A stretch of DNA of 64,000 nucleotides from Limnospira fusiformis SAG 85.79 (GTDB lineage Bacteria; Cyanobacteriota; Cyanobacteriia; Cyanobacteriales; Microcoleaceae): the NCBI RefSeq assembly GCF_012516315.1, contig NZ_CP051185.1:1167403-1231402 (forward strand), read 5' to 3'. Position numbers and translations under genes: made by a program. The first letter of the stretch is position 1; every line of letters starts with the position of its first letter. This document shows positions 16,699-27,511 of this stretch, piece after piece. Below the pieces are notes generated by a model. That model did no database searches. It saw nothing but the letters and a program-made list of their open reading frames with translations, and was not told the origin of the DNA.

Positions 16699-18420
16699 AT
16701 GGGAAAGCGAGTTCATCTCTGGGAAAGTTTGGTTAAGCACGATCGCATTAATTTGGTATTACTCCTGGTCTGGTGCGCGATCGCCTTAATTTTGCGTCTG
16801 ATCAACTTAGACGCTAAACCAATCTGGAGTGATGAATTCGCGACTCTAGCCTTTAGTCTGGGTCATGGTTTCCATAGAGTCCCGTTGGATACAGCGATCG
16901 CTCCAGAATTACTGCTGTTTCCCCTACAGTTGGGGGATAATATGGCGATCGCTTCGGTTCCCGAAAGGCTATTTATTGAAAGTAACCATCCCCCCATTTA
17001 CTTTATGTTGACCCATCTCTGGGTTCACTGGTGGGGAACTCCTGGGGATTTAGTCTCCATTCATATAGCCAGATCCCTTAGTGTTCTGTTTGGGGTCGCT
17101 ACGGTTCCCGCTATATTTGGCTTGGGGTGGCTATGTTTTAGATCTGTACTCGTCGGACATCTGGCGGCGGGGTTGATGGCCGTTTCACCATTTGGGGTAT
17201 ATTTAGCCCAAGAAGCACGACACTACACTTTGGCAATGTTTTTGGCGATCGCCTCTTTCGCCTGTCTCACCGTTGCTGTTGAACGTCTCAAAGCACAAAT
17301 CTCCCTCCCGGTCTGGCTAATTTTGGCGACTGTCATAGTTAATAGCCTAGGAATGGCCGTCCATTTCTTTTTTATCTTCCTGCTGATAGCGCAAGGGTTA
17401 ATCGTTTTCGCATTTTGGATTCAGGATATCCGCTACGATCCTCTACGGTTTCCCAAGCTGAAACTCTGGAAAGGGTTTTATGCGATCGCATTAGGTACAG
17501 CTATAGGTGTCTTGGTATGGTTGCCGATTTTTCTGAAAATTTCCACCGGAGATAGCCAGTTAATTGCTTGGACTTCACCGAGTCGGAATCATTTTATTGA
17601 TCCGATTTTTCGGCTGGTGGCTTGGGTGATTACTATGGTGATTATGTTACCCGTCGAAAAGCAACCTTTGCCGATTATTATAGTTTCTAGTGCCGTCGCT
17701 TTGCTAGTTTTATGCCTGTTAGGAAAAGTCTTAATTGATGGTTGGCACTTTGCCAGTCATAGGGAAAGAAAACTAATCAAATTTTGGCTAGGCTTTACTT
17801 TGGTGATTATGGCGATATTTATCGCGATCGCTTGGGCGATTGGTTTGGATTTAACCCTAGCAGCGCGATATCAGTTTATCTATTTTCCCGTGGTTTTACT
17901 CATCCTAGCCGCCGGGTTAGCTAAAAGTTGGGAGTTGCCCGGAAAATCTCAATGGCGACGATATGCGATCGCTTTTATCGGTTTCATGTCTTTATTGGGT
18001 GGGTTGATGGTCGTGTATAACTTAGCTTACCAAAAACCCGATCGCTCCGAACTTGTGGCTGAGGAAATATCCGCTTATTTAAGGTCAGATATTCCCACCT
18101 TAATTGCTACAGTTCATAAAAGCCATGAACAAACCGGGGAAATGATGAGCATTGCTGGGGAACTCAAAAATTTAGGGGTCCGGGAAAAATCGCCTTTCTT
18201 TCTGCTGGCACATCGCCATAATCGTGATTCTTCCACCGCTACTAATACTTTAGTGACCACCCTTAATCAATGGCCGCAACCCATGAATTTATGGCTGATT
18301 AATTTTGCCGCTGAATTTGACCATTCCGGGTCTAATTGTGAGCGAGAATTGGGGATAAAATCTCGGGTTCCTGGTTATTTCTTGCGGATGTATCGCTGTG
18401 GGTATAATGAGAGTTTATGA
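16699..18420 (+). CDS. ArnT/PMT-like integral membrane glycosyltransferase
   Basis: This 573-residue polytopic protein resembles family 39 and related GT-C glycosyltransferases, which use a polyprenyl-phosphate sugar on the periplasmic side. The conserved first loop has PIWSDEFATL, with the catalytic-type Asp, and NHPPIYFMLTHLW. At least ten hydrophobic segments follow through about residue 430 (for example LAAGLMAVSPFGVYLAQEARHYT and the FTLVIMAIFIAIAW region). The C-terminal soluble tail of about 140 residues is variable. The acceptor is unknown. It starts about 60 bases after a strong terminator. It may be coupled to dxr downstream, but the gap is 176 bp. Confidence 0.8.
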   Translation: MGKRVHLWESLVKHDRINLVLLLVWCAIALILRLINLDAKPIWSDEFATLAFSLGHGFHRVPLDTAIAPELLLFPLQLGDNMAIASVPERLFIESNHPPIYFMLTHLWVHWWGTPGDLVSIHIARSLSVLFGVATVPAIFGLGWLCFRSVLVGHLAAGLMAVSPFGVYLAQEARHYTLAMFLAIASFACLTVAVERLKAQISLPVWLILATVIVNSLGMAVHFFFIFLLIAQGLIVFAFWIQDIRYDPLRFPKLKLWKGFYAIALGTAIGVLVWLPIFLKISTGDSQLIAWTSPSRNHFIDPIFRLVAWVITMVIMLPVEKQPLPIIIVSSAVALLVLCLLGKVLIDGWHFASHRERKLIKFWLGFTLVIMAIFIAIAWAIGLDLTLAARYQFIYFPVVLLILAAGLAKSWELPGKSQWRRYAIAFIGFMSLLGGLMVVYNLAYQKPDRSELVAEEISAYLRSDIPTLIATVHKSHEQTGEMMSIAGELKNLGVREKSPFFLLAHRHNRDSSTATNTLVTTLNQWPQPMNLWLINFAAEFDHSGSNCERELGIKSRVPGYFLRMYRCGYNESL

Positions 18421-18596
18421 GCGTAAATTTCCACCGTATATATACTGATGATGTCGCGCTTTTGTGGCTATGCTCAATAATCTTCCTAAATCGGGTAATT
18501 GTGAATTGGCAATTGTGCTTTAATTTCCCTATCGGGTTTGCATCAGGGTGACAATTACAGATACTATGGTTATTTAATAACATAAGTTACAAAGAC

Positions 18597-19787
18597 ATGA
18601 AAGCAATTACTCTTCTCGGTTCTACGGGTTCTATCGGTACTCAAACTCTGGATATTGTTGCTCATCACCCCGATAAGTTTAAAATTGTGGGATTAGCCAC
18701 AGGTAGTAATGTGACTCTCCTGGCGCAACAGGTGCGACAGTTTCGGCCGGAAATTGTCGCTATTTGTGACCAGAAGAAGTTGTGGGAATTGCGGGAGGCG
18801 ATCGCCGATCTTGACCCCCAACCTATTATAGAAGCGGGAGAGTCTGGTATAGTCGAGGTTGCCCGCTATGGAGACTCCGAAGCTGTCGTGACTGGTATTG
18901 TTGGCTGTGCGGGATTATTGCCAACAATTGCAGCCATTCAAGCCGGTAAGGATATCGCCCTGGCTAATAAGGAAACTCTCATCGCCGGGGGACCTGTCGT
19001 CAATCCTATGATTGAGAAATATGGCGTTAAATTGTTACCCGCTGACTCCGAACATTCCGCTATTTTTCAGTGTCTGCAAGGGGTTCTGGCTGGGGGTTTA
19101 CGACGGATTATTCTCACCGCTTCTGGGGGCGCTTTTCGTGATTGGCCTGTGGAAAGGCTAACCGAGGTGACAGTGGCTGATGCAACTACACATCCTAATT
19201 GGTCCATGGGGCGTAAAATTACCGTTGATTCCGCTACCATGATGAATAAGGGTCTCGAGGTGATTGAGGCTCATTTTCTCTTTGGTTTGGATTATGATCA
19301 AATTGATATTGTCATTCATCCCCAGAGTATTATTCACTCTTTGATTGAGTTGCAGGATACTTCTGTGTTGGCGCAGTTGGGTTGGCCGGATATGCGTTTA
19401 CCCCTATTATATGCTCTATCTTGGCCTGAAAGAATTTATACAGATTGGGAACAGTTGGATTTGGTCAAAGCTGGTAATTTGACTTTTAAAGCACCAGATA
19501 ATCAAAAATATCCTTGTATGCAGTTAGCATACGCAGCCGGACGGTCTGGGGGGTCTATGCCAGCCGTGTTAAATGCCGCTAATGAACAGGCTGTGGCTTT
19601 GTTTTTAGATGAAAAGATTAGCTTTTTGGATATTCCCAAGGTCATTGAAATGGTCTGCGCGCGCCATGAACAAGATAATTGTCAAAATCCGAGTTTGGAT
19701 GATATCTTAGCCGCCGACCTATGGGCGCGTCAAGCAGTTATAGAGGCTAGTTCCAGGGTTCATCAAAAAACGGCGATCGCTTTGTAG
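18597..19787 (+). CDS. dxr: 1-deoxy-D-xylulose 5-phosphate reductoisomerase
   Basis: Dxr (IspC) is the second and committed enzyme of the MEP isoprenoid pathway, converting DXP to 2-C-methyl-D-erythritol 4-phosphate with NADPH. The 396-residue length is normal. The NADPH motif is [13 protein letters not shown] at the N-terminus. Metal and substrate residues are in [23 protein letters not shown] and [23 protein letters not shown]. It supplies precursors for carotenoids and phytol, which connects loosely with crtD later in the window. A bidirectional-looking terminator lies after it, and glgA converges from the other side. Confidence 0.96.
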   Translation: MKAITLLGSTGSIGTQTLDIVAHHPDKFKIVGLATGSNVTLLAQQVRQFRPEIVAICDQKKLWELREAIADLDPQPIIEAGESGIVEVARYGDSEAVVTGIVGCAGLLPTIAAIQAGKDIALANKETLIAGGPVVNPMIEKYGVKLLPADSEHSAIFQCLQGVLAGGLRRIILTASGGAFRDWPVERLTEVTVADATTHPNWSMGRKITVDSATMMNKGLEVIEAHFLFGLDYDQIDIVIHPQSIIHSLIELQDTSVLAQLGWPDMRLPLLYALSWPERIYTDWEQLDLVKAGNLTFKAPDNQKYPCMQLAYAAGRSGGSMPAVLNAANEQAVALFLDEKISFLDIPKVIEMVCARHEQDNCQNPSLDDILAADLWARQAVIEASSRVHQKTAIAL

Positions 19788-19806
19788 TTGATTCTATCCC
19801 AGAAAA

Positions 19807-19850
19807 ACCCGGTTTCTGTGTCCAGTAGGAACTAGAGAAACCGGGTCTTT
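19807..19850. terminator. terminator between dxr and glgA
   Basis: ACCCGGTTTCT (19807-19817) pairs with AGAAACCGGGT (19836-19846), followed by CTTTTAG. On the opposite strand the hairpin is followed by TTTTTCT. It can serve both convergent genes. Confidence 0.75.
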
Positions 19851-19872
19851 TAGCTAATAATGGAGTGTTGCC

Positions 19873-21300
19873 CTAAGTAGTGACACCAGTTTCCGGTTCT
19901 GCTTCAGGGGTTGGGGGTTGGTAGGAATAGTATCCCGCTACTTCCTCATAAACCTTGATGTATTCCCGGGCTGAGTTTTCCCAGCTAAAGTTTTGGTGCA
20001 TGGCTCGCTGTTGGAGTCGCCGCCAATGGTCTTTATAGCGGAAAGCCTCCGAAGCGCGAACCATAGAGGTAAAGAAGTCCAGAGGTTCGTAGCGGTCAAA
20101 ACAGTAACCTGTGCCGCCTTCCCCTACTGGGTCGTTATGGGATACCGTATCGACTAAGCCTCCTGTACGCCGCACAATGGGAATACAGCCATAACGCATT
20201 GCTAACATTTGGCTAATTCCGCAAGGCTCAAAACGACTGGGCATAATTAAGGCATCCGCACCAGAATAAATCCGCCGTGATAGGGCATCATTAAACAGAA
20301 TTTGGGTCGTCATTCTCCCCGGATAGCGGGATGCCATTTGCCACATTTGGGTTTCGTAATAGCGATCGCCTGTTCCCAGTAAAATAAATTGGGAATCAGT
20401 AAAGGACATAAACTGATCCATAATTTGAATTACTAGATCGAGTCCTTTTTGTTCCACCAGTCGTGTTACCATACCAATCAGGAAGGCACCGGAGTTAACT
20501 TCTAGTCCTAACTCTTCCTGAAGGGCAACTTTATTGGTTTTCCGTTTTTCCACGGTATCAGCATTAAAGTTTTCCACGATATAGCGATCGTTTTCCGGGT
20601 TATAAGACGACGTATCAATCCCATTAAGAATCCCCGACATTTTGCCACTTATATAGGAGAGCAAACCTTCCATGTTTTCCCCATAGCCAGCCGTTTGAAT
20701 CTGACTAGCATAAGTGGGAGATACTGTAGTTACCCGGTCAGCAAATTGAACCGCTGCCGCCATGACATTATGACCTTCCATAAACCAAGGACACCAGGTA
20801 ATCCGTTCCAAAAACCAGCGCCAAGGTCCTTGATAAGCTAAATTATGAATGGTAAAGATAGTACCTATATCAGGGGTTTCTTTCATCCATACGGGAATCA
20901 TCCCGGTATGCCAATCATGACAGTGAACAATTTGGGGTTTCCAGTAATTCCAACAAAATTCAGCAGCCCCATTCGCAAATAGGGTGAACCGCCAATCCTC
21001 ATCTTCTCCATAGTAAATCCGACGAGGCATAAACGAAGGATGTCCAAATAAATATAATGGAACATCAGTTTTGGGAAATGTCGTCTCAAAAACCGCAAAT
21101 TTTTGATACATGGCGGTTCCCCACCATATAGGTTCCTTGGGTATTTTGATTTTGTCTGGTAAAAAGCCATAGTAGGGCATAAATACCCGGACATCATGGC
21201 CCATTGCCCGCAAGACCTGGGGCAAAGCACCCACGACATCCCCCATACCCCCGACTTTGGCCAGGGGTGCCGCTTCCGCCGCTACAAATAAAATTCGCAT
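19873..21300 (-). CDS. glgA: glycogen (starch) synthase, GT5
   Basis: GlgA elongates alpha-1,4-glucan from ADP-glucose. The N-terminal MRILFVAAEAAPLAKVGGMGD-type opening contains the KxGG ADP-glucose motif. HCHDWHTGMIP, the TIHNLAYQGP block and the C-terminal PSRFEPCGISQMLAMRYG motif are all present. At 475 residues it is full length. The KVGGMGDVVGALP form and the CxPWFMEGHNVMAAA region match the cyanobacterial GlgA1-type enzyme as I remember it, and not the KAGGLGD-type GlgA2. It is a single-gene unit ending at the shared terminator with dxr; its promoter should be in 21301-21400. Confidence 0.95.
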   Translation of the reverse strand: MRILFVAAEAAPLAKVGGMGDVVGALPQVLRAMGHDVRVFMPYYGFLPDKIKIPKEPIWWGTAMYQKFAVFETTFPKTDVPLYLFGHPSFMPRRIYYGEDEDWRFTLFANGAAEFCWNYWKPQIVHCHDWHTGMIPVWMKETPDIGTIFTIHNLAYQGPWRWFLERITWCPWFMEGHNVMAAAVQFADRVTTVSPTYASQIQTAGYGENMEGLLSYISGKMSGILNGIDTSSYNPENDRYIVENFNADTVEKRKTNKVALQEELGLEVNSGAFLIGMVTRLVEQKGLDLVIQIMDQFMSFTDSQFILLGTGDRYYETQMWQMASRYPGRMTTQILFNDALSRRIYSGADALIMPSRFEPCGISQMLAMRYGCIPIVRRTGGLVDTVSHNDPVGEGGTGYCFDRYEPLDFFTSMVRASEAFRYKDHWRRLQQRAMHQNFSWENSAREYIKVYEEVAGYYSYQPPTPEAEPETGVTT

Positions 21301-21706
21301 AATTGTATTTTGCGTTCCCTTAGATCGAGATGCGTAACGTGATCATACCGGAGGCCGTTGCAATATTTTTACATTTTTCCGAAAGTACCTAGAATGATCC
21401 CACCGGTCAGCCTAGAGCAAGAAGTGATCAACGTTCACACATGAATGCTCCGCCACCTGCGTTCCGCGAGGTGGGGGTGGGGACAAGGATTTATCCCTCG
21501 TGACAGGTGGCATTCTCACCGTGTTGCGGGAACTTTTGCCCGCATACACCCCTAAGTCGTTTCCGCTTCGGGCTAATGAATAGTTTTGCCCTGAGTCTGA
21601 CGTTGATTAACCGACTACAGAGGACTTATAGGCCGCTTTACCTTTCTCAACCAATCGTGTCTCTGGGGAGTTCGGGTTCTATGCCCGCCCATTACCGTGC
21701 CAGTTG
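21301..21706. other. intergenic region and 3' flank of intron 1
   Basis: The first 100 bases should hold the glgA promoter. The remainder, 21420-21706, is the sequence downstream of intron 1 on the minus strand. It has a CCACCT/AGGTGG hairpin near 21450-21472 but no protein I could identify in any frame. It may be the tail of a decayed gene that the intron once entered. Confidence 0.4.
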
Positions 21707-22444
21707 ATTAGGGGTCGAGAGTGAAGTCACCTTCACCCCCTCCCATTCAGAACCGTGCATGAAAGTTTCCCTTCACACGGCTCCTAGTTTGATTGCTCCA
21801 TTGTTATTGTTAAGGACACAGCATCGGCTTCATCTAGTGCCGTTTTATCATCATGACAGTGGCGGTGCAATAGTTGAAGATTCTTGTACTCCTCTTTACC
21901 ACCTTGGCTTCGAGGTACTATGTGGTCTACTTCAACTAAATCTGATGGGGTAAAGTATTGCCCACACCAGGCGCACCTACCTTTTTGCTTTTTAAGTAGT
22001 TTTGCTACCCTTGTTGGTGTATCGATTGCCTGACCTTTCCTGGTTGCCCAATAAGTCCAATTTCCGTCGTATGGTGTTGCATCCGGGCGCACTAGGGTAT
22101 GTCTGACAATTGGCGTCCAGCTATGCTTGTGGAGATGTAACCCATCTTTGGTTTGGAACATCCAACTTTCTTGTCTTTCTTTCCCATTACTGAGTTTAAC
22201 TTTTCCAGGTCTGAAATAATTACTCAGTTTTTCGTAGTTTGCCTTTCCGCATCTTGAGACTGTCCATGCCCTTAACATTTGCCAAATTATGTGGTCTAGC
22301 TTAGAGAAGGTTTCTATTGAAACGACCCCTGAATAGTAATTTGACCATCCCCGTATTATCGGATTTAGCTTGCTAATCAAGGCTGATTGGGGTGCTGTCT
22401 TATGTTGTTTTATTACACCCTTAATCACTTCTATCTGGGCTTTA

Positions 22445-23476
22445 CAGCCTTTACACAAAACACACAGTACGGTATAATGTATGGCTATTGTATAAGTTAT
22501 CACAACCAACTACCATGAGCCGTTACTCTTTAGATTTTCGGAAAAAGATAGTAGAAGCCTATGAAAAAGGAGACACTTCTATCCGAAAAGTAGCGAAACG
22601 CTTTTTGGTGAGTCCAGACACGGTAAGGCGACTGGTCAAACAGTATCGATTAACGGGAGACTTATCTCCTCGTAAGTGTGGCACTAAAAAGAAAAGCATT
22701 TGATCTAAGCATGAGGAAGCCGTGATAGATATTGTAGAAGCCCACCCCGACCTGACCTTATGGCAATATAGTGATAAGCTCAGAGACAAGCTGGGCATAA
22801 ATGTCAGTACGACCATGATAGATAGATTTTTAAAGCAGCACGATATAAGTCTCAAAAAAAAACATACAGGAGCGAAAAAGTAGTAACTGAAGAAGTACAG
22901 AAAGCGCGAGTAGATTATTGGTAAAGAATTAGAGATGTGGCTCCTGAAAAGCTTGTGTTTATTGATGAAAGTGGGTTATGGGTAGGGATGAGCAGACCGT
23001 TAGCCAGAGCTACGAAAGGGAAAAAAGTCTATGAACTGCGGAAATCCTATCGAGGTCAAAAAATGACAATAATTGGTGCAATTAAGCTCTCCGGAGTGGT
23101 AGCGACTCAAACATTAGAAGGGTCCATGAAAAAAGAGGATTTTCTCCAATTCATCAAGTTAGATTTATTGCCAAAATTAAAAAAAGGAGATGTAGTGGTA
23201 ATGGATAACTGAAATTCTCATCATCGAGAAGAAGTCAAAGAAATGATAGAGTCAGTAGGAGCCAGGGTAGAATATCTGCCGGTGTATTCCCCTGAGTTTA
23301 ACCCGATAGAGATGATGTGGTCACAGCTCAAAAGTTTAGTGTGCAAGTTCAGGACGGAGACCATGGAATTATTAGTGAGATTGGTAGAAGTGGCGGTAAG
23401 CCTTGTGGATTTACAGTGTTTGAATAACTGGTTTACCAAGTGTTGTTACTGTGCTTAATGATTGAGATAAAGGCTG
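22445..23476 (+). mobile_element. ISa copy 1 (IS630/Tc1-like, decayed, 1032 bp)
   Basis: The ends are CAGCCTTTA inverted repeats flanked by TA on both sides (22443-22444 and 23477-23478), the hallmark of IS630/Tc1-mariner elements. The element is inserted in the intron 1 RT gene. Two further copies are at 27512-28542 and 36546-37577. Confidence 0.92.
22514..23458 (+). pseudogene. ISa transposase (IS630 family), several in-frame stops
   Basis: The N-terminal HTH is intact (MSRYSLDFRKKIVEAYEKG, KVAKRFLVSPDTVRRLVK). The DDE region is recognisable: VFIDESGLWVGM, VVVMDN and VYSPEFNPIEMMWSQLK. The frame is broken by TGA after KKKSI, an A9 run that shifts the frame, TAA after VDYW, and TGA directly after the second catalytic Asp-Asn (MDN). 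All three copies share these lesions. This copy retains a Glu codon in TLEGSMKKEDF, where copies 2 and 3 have TAA, so it is the least decayed. Confidence 0.85.
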
Positions 23477-24701
23477 TAACTGCCTTCTTACTGGGTTTGA
23501 TGTGGGTTAAAAAGGTTTTCCTTGTGTCCCTATTTATCTTCCCCACTCTATGTTTTCCTGCTGGGTATTGCCTAATATTGAATCCCAAGAAATCGAAACC
23601 CGGTTCTTCTGTTTTCCCTTCATATTGTATGGGGTTAAGTGTATGACACACTCTGGTCTTTTCCGGTTTAATCTCTAATCCTATAGGTTTTAACCAACGG
23701 GAAATAGCAGTTTTGCACTGTTCAATGATGTCCAGTGACGGTGATATCACTACAAAATCATCAGCGTATCTTATGAGGGTGGCTTTAACTTTACCCCCAC
23801 TTGCTTTTGGATACATTGTTTCAATTAACCTAGCCATTCCATCCAGTGCAATGTTGGCGAGTATTGGACTTATTACCCCTCCTTGTGGTGTCCCGGCTTC
23901 TGTATCCTCGAATACGCCATTGTCTAGCACTCCTGCTTTTAACCATTGTTTCAGGTCGCGTTTAATTACGCTAGGACAATGAATTTTGGACAGTAGGTAA
24001 TCATGGTTTATTCGGTCGAAGCATTTCGCTATATCCGCATCAAGGACATAGTATTGACCCTGATTTATGGCCGTGTATATTCTACCAATCGCGTCATGGG
24101 CTGACCTGCCTGGTCTGAACCCGTAGCTTGTGCCTTCAAATCTCCCTTCCCATTCGGGTTCGAGAGCCGATTTCACCAAGGCTTGCCTGGCTCTATCTTG
24201 GATTGTGGGTATCCCTAGAGGACGTTTCTCATCCCTTCCAGGTTTTGGAATCCACACCCTTCGTAGTGGTTTTGTTTTGAGGTTTCCCTTGATTTTCTCA
24301 GCCATTTCTAACCTTTGCTTAGGGGATATTACGACCATCCCATCTACTCCAGCCGTCTTTTTGCCTTGATTGTCTTGGGTCACCCGTCGCACCGCTAAGA
24401 GCCGGGCATAATATGATTTCACCAATAGACGTTGCCACCTTCTAACCTTCGCGTCCTGTCCCGATTTAGCTGCTTGGAATATCCTCTTTTGGAGCTTAAA
24501 GACGTATCGCTGAACCTTAGTCCAGTTGATACTTCTCCATACAAACGCACGTCTTGATTGGTCTGGTTTTCCCAAATCCGTTCTTTAAACTCGATTTCGT
24601 CATATTAACCCTTAATCGACTCTATCCTTGCAATCAAACCGTGACCCGTTGGCATATCCCGTCCATTACAGCCGGGCGTTAGCTTCTGGTCACATCTCAT
24701 A

Positions 24702-25838
24702 TCAAGTTCGCTTAATCGGTTATAATATCAGTGACCAATGCCAAACTTGCGTTATGCCCAGACGAATTAGTATAGCTCCCCACTTAAGTACCGAAGAACT
24801 TGGCCGGGCTGATCACCAAGCCCAAGAGGGCTTGGAAAGTCGCCAATATCAAATTATTTGGTTGTTGGCTAAGGGGAAGACCACGGAGGAAGTCCAAGAA
24901 ATTACGGGCTACAGTCGCATCTGGATTTATGAATTGGTAAAGAGATACAACCAATTGGGATTAAAAGGGCTGGGTGCGCGCCGAAAAGGAAATCCCGGAC
25001 ATCCACCGTTAATTGATGATGTGACTCAAGCTCAGTTATGGCAAGCCCTGCAAGGAACAGCGCCGGATGGGGGACTGTGGAACGGTCGCCAGGTGGCAGA
25101 CTGGTTGACAGGAGTAACTGGACGAAAAATTAGCCGACAAAGGGGATGGGAGATTCTGCGACAAATGACATTTCGGCTTCGTGTACCGAGACCGGCTCAC
25201 ATCGAAAGTGACGAAGACGAGCAGCAAGCCTGGAAAAAAAACTGGTAACGGAGTTAGAGGGACTTCGCCGGAGATACCCTGATGCACAGGTGCAATTGTG
25301 GAGCGAAGATGAACACCGTCTGGGACTCAAACCGGTGATGCGACGTATTTATGTAGCGGAAGATTGTCAACCACTCGCCCATATTAATTGGAAATTCGAG
25401 TGGTTATGGCTATATGGTTTTGTGAGACCGGAAACGGGAGAGACTTATTGGTGGATTATACCTTACGTCAATACAACTCTATTTAGTCGAGTGTTACAGG
25501 AGTTTGCTGCCGAATTTAAATTAGGTCCAAATCAACACATTATGTTAGTGGTTGATCAAGCCGGATGGCATATCAGTAAGAATCTGAAAGTACCCGAAGG
25601 ACTGCATTTAATGTTTCTACCGTCCCATTCCCCGGAACTACAACCGGCAGAAAGACTGTGGCCTCTGGTAGATGAACCCATTGCCAATCGTTCATTTGAG
25701 AATCTTGATCAGCTAGAGGAACTCTTGTGTGCTCGCTGCCGAAGTTTGTGGAAACAGCGCGAATTAATTCGAGGCTTGACCAGTTTTCATTGGTGGCCTC
25801 AAACCGAGACTTTACTATAATTGATTATCCGGACTTGA
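24702..25838 (+). mobile_element. ISc (IS630 family, 1137 bp)
   Basis: Terminal inverted repeats begin TCAAGTTCG on the left and, read inward, TCAAGTCCG on the right. Both ends abut TA (24700-24701 and 25839-25840). The left flank is intron 1 sequence and the right flank is the interior of an ISb copy, so the insertion sits exactly at a junction made by an earlier deletion. Confidence 0.88.
24754..25820 (+). CDS. ISc transposase with frameshift at an A8 run
   Basis: Two overlapping frames encode one IS630-family transposase. The first (24754-25248, starting MPRRISIAPHLST) carries the HTH region (VQEITGYSRIWIYELVKRY) and ends shortly after DEQQAWKKNW. The second (frame continuing to 25820) starts in KLVTELEGLRRRYPDAQ and carries the DDE residues (WSEDEHRLGLK, LVVDQAGWH, HSPELQPAERLW). 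The switch is at TGGAAAAAAAACTGG, 8 A, a classic slippery run. A -1 slip gives one continuous protein of about 355 residues. Programmed slippage is common in IS630 elements, so the element may be active. Confidence 0.8.
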
Positions 25839-25840
25839 TA

Positions 25841-26126
25841 TGAGTTGTGGTTGGAGTTCATCTTAATTCCAACATTGAAGCCAGGTCAGACTCTAGTATT
25901 GGACAATGCAACGTTTCATAAAGGGGGGCGGATTGCTGAACTGGTGGAGGCAGCTCAATGCCGTTTACTCTATCTACCACCTTATTCGCCAGACCTCAAC
26001 AAGATAGAGAAATGTTGGTCGTGGCTGAAAGCCCGTATTCGCCACTTCATTGAGCAGTTTGATTCTCTCCATGATGCCATGGATTCCGTTCTCAAAGCTG
26101 CGTCCTAACCACCTTGACTAATGCTA
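25841..26126 (+). mobile_element. ISb fragment (C-terminal 3' part)
   Basis: This matches the last 286 bp of ISb, encoding LWLEFILIPTLKPGQTL through MDSVLKAAS, and ends in the right inverted repeat. The right end abuts TA at 26127-26128 inside another ISb copy. The 5' part is missing, cut at the junction where ISc later inserted. Confidence 0.9.
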
Positions 26127-26128
26127 TA

Positions 26129-26726
26129 GCTCACCCTGCCCTGCCTCTTCCCTGATTTGAGGGCATGGAAGCGTTGTCCTTCCTGGCAGTAACCATAAGG
26201 ATAATCGGAGTCTTGACTATTCATGCCAGCTTCATCGAGGTAAACCAACCCTTCCGGCTCCATCTGTTCAATCTGAGCCATAAACTCCTCTCGCTGTTGC
26301 TTCCAACGTTCTTGGTAGCCGTAAGTTTTTTTTTCTGGTGAAGCCAATTTTCTTCAAGGCTCTGGATATGGTGCGAGGAGAGATGTCGTCATCCCAAAGT
26401 TCAGCCATCTGAGCGGAGGTTTTGTGGCCATGCTCTTGGGCAAAAGCCTTGAATTTTTGCAAGTCGGTAATTTTGTGGTTATTGCCAGGTGGGTGATTAG
26501 GTTGAGGGAGGAAGTCTCCGGTCTGTGCTTTTCTTTGCAGCCAGAGATTAATGGTGTTCCGGCTGACATGGAAAAGTTGACTGGCTTATGTTTTGGGCAT
26601 ACCGTCTAGTTCAATGGCATCAATAACTTTTTGTCTGAGGTCGTAACTATAGGGGGCTGGCATTTTTGGTCTTCTTAGTCATCTCGTCCTCTCCATTATA
26701 CGTCCTAAGTGTTCTGTCTTGTGCTA
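26129..26726 (-). mobile_element. ISb fragment (N-terminal 5' part, frameshifted)
   Basis: This is the 5' part of ISb on the minus strand, from its left inverted repeat (26726) to GRVSY. It carries a 9-base A run in place of 8 after FTRK, so its reading frame is broken. It was the target of the neighbouring ISb copy: the interruption is at a TA in the GTGAGCTATATGG region. Confidence 0.9.
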
Positions 26727-26898
26727 TATCTCGCCACGCTAACCCTCAACCCCCCGAGAACCGCCCTAGGGGAAAAAGCCCAAAAATTATCAATCATAGG
26801 GTCTGGGAAATGTCCCCCTTTATCCACAGGGCTAAGTCGGGAGGATAGCCCAAAATATTCCGTAACCAGGATAACTGCTACAACTACCAGGAGAAATT

Positions 26899-27488
26899 AT
26901 GTCCGATATAACTAAAGAAGAAATGCGCGAAAAATTAGCTAATATTGAGCAAATTCGCGATATTATTTTTGGTTCTAATATCCGGGAGTTTAATAACCGC
27001 TTCGAGAAAATGGAGTCGGATTTATCTAGGCTTCAGCAAGAATTTCATGATTATGCGCAACAGCTAAAAAGTTTTTTTTCGACTGACATTAGGGCGACTA
27101 ACGAAGCCTTTGATAAAAAGTTTAAATCTCTAAGTACAGAGAGTAAAGAAGAAGCCACGGAACTGCGACAGCATCTTGAGAGAATCAATCGTAAGTTTTC
27201 TAACAGTATTGAATCTTTGGATCAATCTCTGGATACTCAAACTAACCTGCTCCGTGATGAATTCAACCAAACTAGCAAACTAGAGATAGGTTGCAAGAAG
27301 ACTTTAGGAATTTAACAAGTGAGGTATTTTAACAACTTTATCAACGTTTGTCGATGAGGGGAAATGACAAAGTTTCTAAACATGATATGGCATAAATACT
27401 GTGGGAAATGGGGATGAAGCTAAAGGGGACGGAGTTTGTGCCACAGCTTCAAGATGCGGCGGATACTAATATGTATACTGATATTTAA
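26899..27488 (+). pseudogene. coiled-coil protein, first gene of the broken OmpA/GTPase/cyclase cluster
   Basis: A good AGGAGA ribosome-binding site precedes ATG 26899. The open part (138 residues, MSDITKEEMREKLANIEQI) is charged and strongly helical, probably coiled-coil, with no membrane segment. Near 27285 a single-base shift moves the frame. The new frame continues with plausible protein (QEDFRNLTSEVF, then QLYQRLSMRGNDKVSKHDMA, then ILWEMGMKLKGTEFVPQLQDA), interrupted by two TAA codons. It ends 24 bases before ISa copy 2. I do not recognise a named family. The neighbours suggest it once preceded the long helical protein at 35.6-38.3 kb. Confidence 0.65.
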
Positions 27489-27511
27489 TTGCTGGAATCT
27501 AATGATAATTA

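Larger units (their letters stand above)
21784..24575 (-). pseudogene. group II intron reverse transcriptase/maturase split by ISa
   Basis: The N-terminal piece (24575-23477) contains the RT fingers and palm: the TAGVDGM region, GIPTIQDRARQALVK, GFRPGRSAHDAI, the GTPQGGVISPILANIAL block and the YADDFVV catalytic motif. The C-terminal piece (22443-21784) has the maturase X domain and an HNH endonuclease (CAWCGQYF, VEVDHIVPRSQGG, LLHRHCHDDK). ISa sits at a TA between them; removing it restores KAVKAQIEVIK, as in intron 2. The start at 24575 (MGKPDQSRRAFVW) is the usual one for this family. It is non-functional as it stands. Confidence 0.9.
21707..24699 (-). mobile_element. group II intron 1 (5'-truncated, carries ISa)
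   Basis: On the minus strand the 3' end is recognisable: domain V, starting GAGCCGTGTGAAGGGAAAC near 21782, then domain VI ending CTCGACCCCTAAT near 21707. The intron-encoded reverse transcriptase lies upstream, at 24575 down to 21784. The usual 5' end (GTGCGA...) is absent: the sequence stops at TGAGATGTGACC near 24699, a position equal to about 29240 in intron 2, where ISc and an ISb fragment begin. About 600 bases of domain I are therefore lost. The copy cannot splice. Confidence 0.88.

Noticed and set aside
21420..21706. TnpB C-terminus downstream of intron 1
   Set aside because: No zinc-ribbon or catalytic motif could be found in any frame of this flank, so the label could not be defended.
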